From NCBI GenBank assembly GCA_002049455.2, contig KV918937.1:92348-156347 (forward strand): a stretch of DNA of 64,000 nt. The letters are read 5' to 3'. The notes beneath the pieces are model-generated. The model saw only the letters and a program-made list of their open reading frames with translations, searched no databases and was not told where the DNA came from. Positions 32,974 through 41,773 of this stretch are shown piece after piece. The position numbers and the translations under genes are program-made. This DNA comes from Porphyra umbilicalis (Eukaryota > Rhodophyta > Bangiophyceae > Bangiales > Bangiaceae). Every line of letters begins with the position of its first letter. The first letter of the stretch is position 1.

Positions 32974-34400
32974 ATGTCATCTGCGGCTTCCGTGGATCGC
33001 GGTTCGTCGCGGCTTTCCGGCTTACAAGATGGCCGCACGAGCGCAGCGCGGAGCGTAGCGTGGTTAAGTCTTGCACACTCGGCCAACACGTATGATCCTG
33101 TGGCTTCTACAGCGGCCGTTGTTGAGACGGCTCGCTCACAAAGCAGCTCCGAAGTACACAAGCGCACCCGGGAGGAATACCTCGAGTATTGCGCAAAGGT
33201 CGGCGTTGATCCGTTCAAGGTGAACGCAACCTCTGCGGCGCACGTCGCCACGTTCTACAAGGCGCGCACCAAGAACTTCGAGCTCGGTACGTCGACTTCC
33301 AAGCATGTGTCTGCCTAGATGACATTGTTTTTTACTGAGCTAGGTTGCACCGGTCGTTGGACGACGGGCGAGATCGACGGAAAGGCGTTTGTCAACGGCA
33401 ACCCGAACGACAGCAAGGCTGTCGAGGACATGAAGCGAGCTCATAAGGTCAAGCTCGCTCGCGATGGACGCGTGACACTTCCAATGGACCCGCTGGAGTA
33501 CGGGCACATCTGTGCCTACTACGATCACTTCATTTTCGACGAAGACAACGTCTCCCCGCGGATTTTGTCGCAGTTTGCCGCCATGATGACGGCCACCTTT
33601 CTTCTTATGCGCTTTGACGACGTGACCAAGATCAAGTACGTAGATGAGAGTTCACGCCGAGTGCGCGAATAATCCATCTTTGCGCCTGTCCGAACCGAGG
33701 CCTGGTCCTTTGTACTCGGCTTGTCTCGATCTGATCTTCAGGGGCACTGATACTAACCAGCTTGAGCTCATCTGTCCGAATGCGGTTCTTGTTTGGAGCG
33801 TATTGTATACACGGCGCTTTGTGACGCAGGCGAGAAGACGTCCTGCAGACGGAGGACGTGCGAGGTAACCTGGTGTTTCGCATCAACATCCTCGACGGAA
33901 CGAAGACGTCAACGTCAGGCCGACGGTACTACCTTGAAGGTGGGCCTGGTTTGGTGGGCGACCCCCGCGTAGATCCTGTTCTGGCTTTGGCCATGTACCT
34001 GATGGTGCGTGGAGATGCCGACGGCTTCTTGTTCTGCCCATTTCCCGCCCTGCCGTCTGTGGGTTGGGAGATGTCGGTGCACATCAAGCTCAAGGACAAC
34101 GTCTTTGTCGAGTCCTTGCGCCATTCGCTTGATGGAGCTGGTGTGGACTCGTACAAGTTCTTGGGGACCCATTCCTGCAAGCGTGGAGGTGTCCAGCTTT
34201 ATCGTCTTCTGGGTGTGGCCGATACGGAGATTAAGGAACGCGGTGGTTGGCATACCATGGCCGCGTACTGGGCCTACGTCCAAGCATCTAATCGGCTTGA
34301 AAAGCGCTTTACGTACACATCACCGGCGGCGGCGCTGGCAGATGTGATTGTCAATGGGGGAGAGGTGCCCGAGTGCGTGCATCGGAGTTCGGAGATGTGA
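32974..34400 (+). CDS. Tyrosine recombinase (Crypton-like), three exons
   Basis: Site-specific recombinase of the tyrosine (phage-integrase) fold. Exons are 32974-33286, 33344-33635 and 33830-34400. The introns start GTACGT and GTACGTAG and end CTAG and CGCAG. Phases match and give 391 residues, joining FEL/GCTGRW and TKI/KREDV without a break. The first catalytic Arg is in LLMRFDDVTKIK (R194). The HxxR box reads THSCKRGG, with H316, K319 where Arg is usual, and R320 beside it. GGWH gives the late W/H position (W342, H343), and AAYWAYVQ supplies the Tyr nucleophile (Y348 or Y351). The N-terminal 180 residues look like a core-binding helical domain (REEYLEYCAKVGV). I chose ATG 32974 because it is the only ATG in that open frame. 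Intron-containing recombinases of this sort in eukaryotes are typically Crypton or DIRS-like. There is no reverse transcriptase nearby, which favours Crypton. Its closest neighbour, 435 bp downstream in the same direction, is the RecQ-like helicase. Confidence 0.85.
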
Positions 34401-34834
34401 GGAGCTAGTCACAACGCCCGGTTCAGCATGATTGCCTACTGCCAAGAAATGGTGACGATCTTCTCTTTGCTTTGTACGATGATTCTTGTTCGAACAGCAT
34501 CGTGTGATGGTAGAACATTGGTTGCGACATGGTCATCATGCCTTCTCTATTTCCTTGTGCATACTTTCCAGTCGTGAGATGGTCACGCGCTCTGATGCGC
34601 GCTGAAAATTCATGTAGGCATGTATACGTGATTTTGAACTGGTACGGTACGCTGTTTTGTGGTAACCAAATCAGGCCAGAACGTAACGCGATTATCGCGT
34701 TCAAAGAGAGGGCTCGCGCGGATGCCAAATTCGTCAGCTGGGGCCTTCGTAAAGAGACTTGAGAAGCGGCGCCGTGCGGCCGCGGCCAGCTCCGAACGTC
34801 GTGCACGTGCTCGGCGACACGCTCGTGCGTAGCC
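34401..34834. other. Spacer between recombinase and helicase genes
   Basis: 434 bp. A short frame (ATG 34719 to TAG 34830-34832, 37 codons, Ala/Arg-rich, ending RRARARRHARA) stops 2 bases before the helicase ATG in a different frame. It could be a regulatory upstream frame or chance. Confidence 0.4.
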
Positions 34835-37115
34835 ATGGAGCGATCCTATATCGAGGCAGCCGCTTTGGACACCCTCGACCATAAGTTTGGCCATGCAAAC
34901 TTTCGGGCTGGACAGCTTGAAGCTATCATTCCACTTCTCGAACAGGACCGTGATGGGGCGGACGTCCTGTCTGTGATTGCCACGGCATCGGGCAAGGTAC
35001 GCTACATCTCGTCTTTGGGCGGAGGTCGTGCTACTCGTTCTGGTTCCCGTTCAGCGTGTGTGGCATGTGCGGCAGCGACCTTCGCATTTATTTTTCTTTT
35101 TGTCAGTGCGCTGATAAGATTGATTCTGCTCGCTATTGCCGTCGTTTTCCTGCTCCATCTGTAGACGACTATCTTTGGTGTTGCTGCTACCCTCCTCTAT
35201 GAGCGAAGCAAGGCTTTAAGCGTTATGCTGGTCCCTCTGAAGGGCCTTGGCCGTCAGCACGCGGACATGATGACAAAGGCTGGCGTGTCGGCATTGGCAC
35301 TTTCTTCTTCTAGCACGACGGCGGAGTGGGCGCGCTGCAAAACGATGATCATCGAGAAGGCTCTGTGCGCGCTCTTCATCTCTCCAGAGGTGTTGTCCCA
35401 CAACTCGAGCTTCGCCAAGCTGTTGAACGAGCACAACATCGCTCTTCTTTGCTTCGACGAAGCTCATCTTTACAACGACTGGTACCTTTGGAGGCCCACC
35501 ATGTCAATGGCGGCATCCTTGGTGAGCGCTCAACGCCGCCTGGGTCTGACGGCCACCATGCGTCGTCGGGACCAGCAGCTTGTCGTTAGGCGCACGGGGA
35601 TGTCTACCCCCATCGTGCAGCGTGGACGCTTCCTCCGGTCAAATCTGCTTCTTCAATTCCTCAAGCGGCCGGCTGCCCTGACCTTTGGCCGGGCGTCAGT
35701 GGCGGACCGACTTTCGGCGGCCACTGAGGCCAAATGGCGGATTGCACGCACTCTTCGTATGGCCATCAAGGCTCGGTCACTCCAAGGGAACACCATCGTT
35801 TACGTTCCTTCACGTGCACAGGCCGAGACAGTTTGCAAGCAGCTGGTGCAGGCAGCTAAGGACCAGAAGTTGGTTGCTGTAGGGGCGGCGCTCAAATTTC
35901 GCCCTTATCATGCAGGCCGTACGGACCGCTCCGAGGTCGAACAGCTGTTCTTGTCCCAGCGCGGAGTCGTCGTGGTCGCGACAATTGCGTTTGGTCTTGG
36001 CGTAGACTGCGCCCACGTCCGCGTGATCATCCATTTCGTACGTTGTTGGTACTTTGCTCACCTGTTTTGGTCACCATGTTCTATACTTGTAACCATCTTA
36101 GCCGGATTTCTCGTGCTTCGCACTGGCAGCCAGCTTGATGTCCGGTCTTGAACAGCGACGTGGACAGCTCGAGCTCACCATCTTTTTTGTTATACGCGTG
36201 CGCTTTTCTTGGCGTATCTTCTTTTCTCTCTTGTTTGTTTTTCACACGTGGCCTCTATGTACGTCTGATTCAGTCAGGGGCGAGGTCCTTGGCTGAGTAC
36301 GCTCAGCAAGTCGGCCGCGGCGGACGTGACGGTGAAGACGCGTACTGCTTGTGCTTCTACAATCCAAGCGACAGCCAAGGGATCCGGCGCAGCATCGAGT
36401 CGGCGGTTTTGACGACGTCGACGACGACTGCCCTCATGCGCAAGGTAGCAGAGCGCACAACCGAACGCGGCCCAGCTTCATTTTAACATTGGGCCGACTT
36501 CCACAGGGCTGGCATCGACGACGACAACACGGATGCCGTCTTAGCCGCGCTCTGCCGCACAGGCTTGGCGCTAGCAGGTAAGCGACAACCCGCGCGCATC
36601 TCGGCAATGAAGGGCTCAAAGTGGACCTTCAGCCGCTCCCCGCGTTGTCCAGGTTTGCTCTAGCGCTGTGGCAGGATCGCTTTCAGGCCGCGTTCGCTTC
36701 GGGCAAGCTCAATGTGGCTGTTCGAGGTGATGTGCGAGACGTGTGCACGGTGCCACCCTTCCTGGAGATGGGCGCAGGTGGGCCCACGGTGGTTCACGAC
36801 GCGCTGGAGGACCTGGCTGCTGCAAAACTCGTCGACATCGACTATAGTGATGATTACCCGTTGGTTCAACCCCTGGCAGTGCTCGATCGCCAAGATGCGC
36901 GAGCTGCCGGGCGGCTGCTTTCCAAGTCCATGAAGTCGGCTGCGGCGCAGCAGCTCGCTGTGCTTGACGAAGCCCTCGACTTCATGGAAGCTGATGGGTG
37001 CCTTCAACGTCGGCTTTGTGACGTTTTCGGTGCACCTGATGATTTGGACGCTCCTGTTGAGTCCTGTCGTTGCGGTATGTGCGAGCCCGCGACGATTGGA
37101 GCCGGTTTTGCTTGA
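34835..37115 (+). CDS. RecQ-like DNA helicase, about five exons
   Basis: Superfamily 2 helicase expected to unwind DNA 3'-5' using ATP. Proposed exons are 34835-34996, 35165-36037, 36274-36444, 36507-36577 and 36653-37115, giving about 579 residues. Introns start GTACGC, GTACGT, GTAGCA and GTAAGC. The first splice completes Walker A across the junction (ATASGK/TTIFG). Motif II is CFDEAHLYNDW (D152-H155) and motif III is LGLTATM. Motifs V and VI read ATIAFGLGVDCAHVRVIIHF (from about 326) and then, after an intron, EYAQQVGRGGRDG. These are diagnostic of RecQ, though RecQ normally has CxSxW where this protein has LYNDW. The canonical zinc-binding RQC cysteines are absent; a CRCGMC cluster lies near the C-terminus. 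Exon 4 is the weakest: its splice phases fit the neighbours, but another frame there (AGIDDDNTDAVLAALC) looks more protein-like. Sharing strand and spacing with the recombinase suggests a functional pair. Confidence 0.85.
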
Positions 37116-37350
37116 CCTCTGGGTTGCTTCATGAGACGTGACCTTCGCGTGTGCCCGCGCGATGTGGGCGCCACCTCTTTCTTGAGTCTGTCGGTGCTGA
37201 GAGGAACCCTGCGGGTGTTTTGCGGCAACGTGTTTTAGATACTTGTAGGTGCTACAGCAACCTTGGTTTTTTGTCCCATCGGCATGAGCAATGTCTCAAA
37301 TGAGCTGTGCGTGTGTTCTTGCTTTGTTTTGCTTCGTGCCATTTTGTTTC

Positions 37351-37690
37351 AGGGTCCACATGCATGCGCGAGATGTTACTTCTTGCGATTTATGGGTACC
37401 AAAGTAGGACGTGCATGATTCATCAAACTGGGTATGTGTGGTCACGGAATTCCAGTTTGATTACGGTATAACAGGTCTCTTATATTGTCACATGTCGCTT
37501 GACAGTTTCAGAGAGATGTTTCCCCACCGTGTTTGTCAACACGGTGCTGCGATCCGGCCGCTCTCTTCGTGCACATCCCGCCTTTTTCTTCGTTGCGCAC
37601 TACTCGTGTACAGGTCCTTTTAGACGCTTCAGTTGTTCCGCAAGCAAAAGTTTGCTGAGACAGGCGCCAAGATCGTGCCTTGTACTTTGG
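37351..37690. repeat. Direct repeat copy 1 downstream of the helicase
   Basis: Begins AGGGTCCACATGCATGC just after a pyrimidine-rich TTTGTTTCAG. It shares ordered blocks with copy 2 at 38350: CTTCTTG, an AAACTG.GTA block, TCACATG..GCTTG, and AGAGAG.TGTTT. Identity is roughly two-thirds by eye. Confidence 0.75.
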
Positions 37691-38349
37691 AACACCCTAG
37701 AGGTCGTCATAACCCGCGTCAGTGACCATGTCATCACCGATGCGAGCTTCAGCGAAGACGAAGAACAGATGCCAGCTTCAGCGGAGACGACGCAAAAACA
37801 TTGTGAGCCCGGAAATAGCTCTTCGGCTTCAGCATGCCGCATAACACTCTCTTTCTTTCGTGTACTTACATGTCAAGGGAGGCGGACGTGGTGTAGAGGC
37901 TGAGGGGTTGTGCGCATGCCGGCTACAAACTATGGCTTACTGACCAACTGTCACGGTGGAAGCGCCACGTTGCTAGTGAATGCCTTGCGGGCGAGAACCC
38001 TGCGCTGATTACTTCACTTCGTGTTGGATGACTTTGGCATGCGACAACGCGCGTGCTTGTGAGCACGCAGACACCAGGGAAAGCACGTTTTGGTGCTCCC
38101 GTTGAGCCCAGCACTCAGCCCCCCAGAAGGCAAGCTGTTCCGAATGAGAAAAAGAGGCGTTCGCCCAGCCCTAGTGAGACACCCGCATACGCGAATCGCG
38201 CAGCGGGCGCAAGGCTGAGCGCGGATGAGCTTGCTGTGGCGACGCGTTTATTTTATTGTGTCTTTTTTCCTGGCGTTTGCCCGCCAGATGTGGCTGTAAC
38301 CTCTTGCTTTAATCTGTCTGTGCTGTGCCATCGACAAGAATGTTGTTGC
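37691..38349. other. Region between the direct repeats, two exon-like stretches
   Basis: Two + strand stretches have ordinary coding-like composition: about 37700-37840 (DASFSEDEEQMPASAE) and about 38053-38245 (KARFGAPVEPSTQPPRRQ and LSADELAVATRLF). Both flank intron-like AT-rich sequence. They could be exons of an additional gene, but I cannot connect them or identify a product. Confidence 0.3.
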
Positions 38350-38690
38350 AGGGTCCGCATGCATGCCCCCGACGGTGCTTCTTGTTTTTCAAGGCTACTA
38401 GATTATGATGGACAGGATTGATAAAACTGTGTACGTCTAGTCCTTTTAATCATGTACCATATGACGGGTCTTTTCTCACATGTTGCTTGGTAGCCTAAGA
38501 GAGCTGTTTTGTTGTCTTGTTTGCCGAGACGCCGCTAGAACACCGCCGCTCGTCTCATGCGTGTCTCGTCTTGGCCTCTGTTTCGCACCAGTCGTGCAGA
38601 GGATTTTTTGAACGCTTTCGTCTCTGTGCATGCGAAGCAATGCTCAGACAGTCCTCAAGAACGCGCCATGGACATTGCATCCCACTTATG
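38350..38690. repeat. Direct repeat copy 2
   Basis: Begins AGGGTCCGCATGCATGC after GTTGTTGC; homologous in the same orientation to copy 1, 999 bp away. The similarity fades after the CAGACAGTCC-like block near 38660. Confidence 0.75.
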
Positions 38691-39619
38691 GCCGTTGCGC
38701 CCCTAAATCGGGCGACAGCTACCGGGCCCAGCGCGGTCGAGCCTATCGGTGAGACGCCATTTTTCAACGCCCTCGGTAGAGCGACCGAGACCACCGTGCG
38801 CGCGCGCGCTTCCACACGGCCGCAAGAACACAACAGCACAGTACCACGTCTGTGTGGTGCTGGTCCGCTCAGGAACGAATGCCAGCGTGCGTGCCTGCGG
38901 CGGCAGGCCCCGCCGCCCCGCCAGCGTCGACGCGGCGGAGGCCGCCCCCCCCCCCCACTGGCCGGACGGGGGCCACGTACGGCTGCCGTTAAGAGCAAAT
39001 AGGGGGGTGGCCGCCCGTGTCTGCGCACGCGTGCACCCCGATGGGTGCGCGTCGCGCGTGTGTGTAGGGCGCCGCCGCCATGTTGAGAGGCAAGGCGCCG
39101 GCGGCGCGTTTTACGCGGGAGGTCGGCCGGCCAGTGCGGGCAGCGTGCTTTCAACGCACACGTGCCATGCTCGGAACACCAATTGCAGCCGCGCGACATA
39201 TGTTTTCAAGCTCCGCACGTGAAGTCAAGTCATGAATAATTCCGAAAGAAGTGCACGAGCACCGCTCCAATGGGCCGCGTATCCGGCGAGCTGGCTGCCT
39301 AATACATGCGATCGACTGATCCGACTGAGCGATTACGTGCGATCAAGCTGGTTAAGAGGTCGATCACATGCCTGGTAATCCGCGATCGGCCAGATTGACG
39401 CCGCCACGGCATCCCCTCCGGGAAACGCAATCGGGAGCCTGAAAGCCGATTCGCGCTTCCTGAACGCCTCTAACCCCCAGTTAAGGCCCAGTGTTCCGGC
39501 TCTTCTGGGTTTTTAGAGGAATCGCTGCACATGGTTGGCTCTCACATCCAAATGCGACCCCTCATTGGTAGAAGACCCTGATGTCAGCTCTGTTCCGCCA
39601 TCTATCGGAAATGCGCCTC
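38691..39619. other. Intergenic
   Basis: GC-rich to about 39.2 kb, then mixed. Short frames only; no domain or RNA recognised. Confidence 0.4.
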
Positions 39620-39659
39620 GGTGGCCCGTCAAGACAGCGCGCTGTCTTGACGGGCCACC
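39620..39659. repeat. Perfect 40-bp palindrome, no spacer
   Basis: Two exact 20-base arms meet with no spacer between 39639 and 39640. The left arm begins GGTGGCCCGTCAAGACAGC. It could form a cruciform or hairpin. It looks like two transposon ends joined head to head, but no matching single end is present elsewhere in the window. Confidence 0.97.
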
Positions 39660-39877
39660 AAAACTGTTCCCTGGCCTTTAGGACAGGGTGCTCTCAAAGG
39701 AGGGTTGTCAGCGTTTGGTTTGGTTTGCCAAACATGAACGGAATTCAACCTGATTCACTTGAACGCTGGAGCGTTCAGGTTGAACGCAACATGTCAAAGG
39801 GCGTACTTGTTCCGCGTAATACTTAGTGTGCCACGTTTAATGTAGTTGAGATTGTGTTTGGGGAAGTCGGGTTGTCT

Positions 39878-39903
39878 GACTCGAGCTCCATCGAGCTTGA
39901 GTC
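39878..39903. repeat. Hairpin, 11-bp stem with one mismatch
   Basis: GACTCGAGCTC and GAGCTTGAGTC flank a 4-base loop (CATC), with one mismatched pair. Confidence 0.85.
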
Positions 39904-40189
39904 GCTCAGCCGATGGAGCGTGTGCATAGCAGGCGTGCTGCAGTCCCAGTGACAGAGCCCTGCTTGCCTACCCCACCACCGGGACACAATCCAAACGACT
40001 GGTACGGGCCGACACCGGGGCGACGACGTTGACAACCGCCTGGTCCTCTGCGCAGTAACGGAGACGGGGGGCCCAAACAGAAAGGACCAAACACCGATAC
40101 GTGTAGACGGGGCGTTGAGGGCGAGTGGATGCCCCGATGTCCGAGAAGCAGCTTGCTGCACTCCACGCAATCCTGGGTGCGACCACCGT

Positions 40190-40220
40190 GGATGGATGGG
40201 TCGTGACGACCCATCCATCC
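40190..40220. repeat. Near-perfect palindrome, 15-bp arms
   Basis: GGATGGATGGGTCGT and its exact reverse complement are separated by a single G at 40205. Confidence 0.97.
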
Positions 40221-40543
40221 TCCAGCAAAAAAGGCTATGATTCACGCACACGTTGACAGCAGATGAATCGGTCTACGTACTCAGCAGCTAGGGTGCTACA
40301 CAGCCGATTGGCAACAGTTGACATGAAGGAGGGTCTGGGAGCAGAACTCTCAGCGCGACTGACCTGCAGGGGGTATGGCAACGAGGCAGTCAGAGCGGCC
40401 GCACAGCGCCGAACCACCTGTCTGATCACTTTGAAGTGGTCAACGAAAGCTCCTCTCTGCCCGGACAATTAAACATAAATACAACCAAGTCGTTTGTCGT
40501 TTGGTTTGGTTCGTTTCTTGAAATCAACCTGATTCATCGAACC

Positions 40544-41439
40544 ATCTGTAGATTCAACATGAACTCACAACCCTGTCTCAAAGTGTAGTGATGCACACAT
40601 ATACTTAGATCGTGGGACTTTTTCTCCGGTTCAGAGGTGACAGTCTGCATTCGTGTCCTCAGGGATCAGAGGTCGTGTCAGAGTTGGAAGGGTCGCGATG
40701 ACGCTAAAAGCGAATAGAGTTACGTGGCTCAGAAGGACTGTCCTGCCACAGGGGTCACGGGGCGCCTGCCCCCCTGCCCCCCCCCACCGTCCCGAGTTGC
40801 GCGAGGCGACCGACTTCCGGGGTTCGAAGCGCCCACGATGACCCGCGTGTGATCGTGCCTGCGCGCCGGCTTCTGTAGCGGCGGCGCGTCGGCGGTTGCT
40901 GACACCATCTACCGGTTGCGGTTAGAGCCGCTTCGTCGCGCAGTGGTCGATCCCATCCGCCCGCCCGTGCGCCGTGTCGGCCGCGCGCAGGTGCGCTGCG
41001 CGGCGGTGTGATGGCCCCGCCCGTAGGCGTTGCACCACACCGGCGGGCCGCTGCCGCTGCGGCGGCGGCGGCGGCACCCCTTTCCCCGCCCCACGCCCCC
41101 CCGCCATGGCAACGTGGCTTCTCCTATCCATTCAAACAAAGTCACCACAAAAAGAAAGTTAACCCAATGCATACTGTCGTGTCGCCTCAACAAAATCATG
41201 ACCAGGGCCCATCCGTCCGTGTAATGAAACGAAGCAGACTGAGGGTCGCGCGCAGCAACAGCATAGTTCACAAAGGTAGCCCCGCGCGGTCGGTTGGCCG
41301 ATGGCAAGTGCCGGCTCCTCGGAGCCGTCGACTGGACAGCCGGTATTGACTCTCCTGGGCGTCCGCCACCACGGAGAGACGCGTTGTGGACAGTTGAACC
41401 ACAGCCATTCATAGACGCCGAGACGGTCACCACGTCGCC
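40544..41439. other. Intergenic
   Basis: Mixed then GC-rich. A minus-strand open frame covers much of it but is low complexity. No gene supported. Confidence 0.4.
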
Positions 41440-41760
41440 TCCGCTGGTCATCCCAGCGGCCGTTGCTGCCACCCCCCCGCCGTCACGAGCCGCGGCGGTT
41501 GCTCTCCACCCCCCGCACGAAGGCGCCACGGTGGTTGCACCCTGCCCCCCGCCAGTTGACGTGGCGGCATTTGCCCCCGGCCCATTGATACACAGCGGTG
41601 TGGTTGCCCCGCGGGCATCGGTGTGTTGCGCGGACGTTGACCTTAACCCGTCGGTACAAACAGCAGTGGTTACCCCCCCTCCCACGGCGGTCAACTAAGC
41701 GGTTGTTGCCCCCCCCCGGCTGTCGACGTCGCGGCAGGTAGCGCCCCGGTCGGGCCGGTC
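41440..41760. repeat. Degenerate 40-50 bp minisatellite
   Basis: The + strand motif GGTTGTTGCCCC / GTGGTTGCACCC / GTGGTTACCCCC recurs at roughly 40-50 bp spacing, giving xATVVAPxPPPxD-like peptides. It lies just 3' of the decayed gene at 41774. Confidence 0.55.
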
Positions 41761-41773
41761 GACGCCGGTCCAC

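Larger units (their letters stand above)
30434..38690. mobile_element. Candidate tyrosine recombinase / RecQ helicase element
   Basis: This groups the divergent possibly GCR1_C-like gene, the tyrosine recombinase, the RecQ-like helicase and the downstream pair of direct repeats as one putative element. Support: the recombinase is of a mobile-element type, the two enzyme genes are same-strand and close, and composition is lower in GC than in the flanking host-type blocks. Against: no target-site duplication or terminal repeat defines the ends, and the coordinates given are only the outermost parts that might belong. The core pair is 32974-37115. Confidence 0.5.
39712..40543. repeat. 830-bp segment bounded by ~45-bp direct repeats
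   Basis: CGTTTGGTTTGGTT followed about 20-25 bp later by TCAACCTGATTCA occurs at 39712-39757 and again at 40498-40535. Between them are two strong hairpins. No domain-bearing frame is present. It may be a small mobile or recombined unit; the borders are inferred. Confidence 0.55.

Noticed and set aside
40825..40850. GGGTTCGAAGC, resembling a tRNA T arm
   Set aside because: Flanking bases do not form a T stem and no D or anticodon arm is found upstream.
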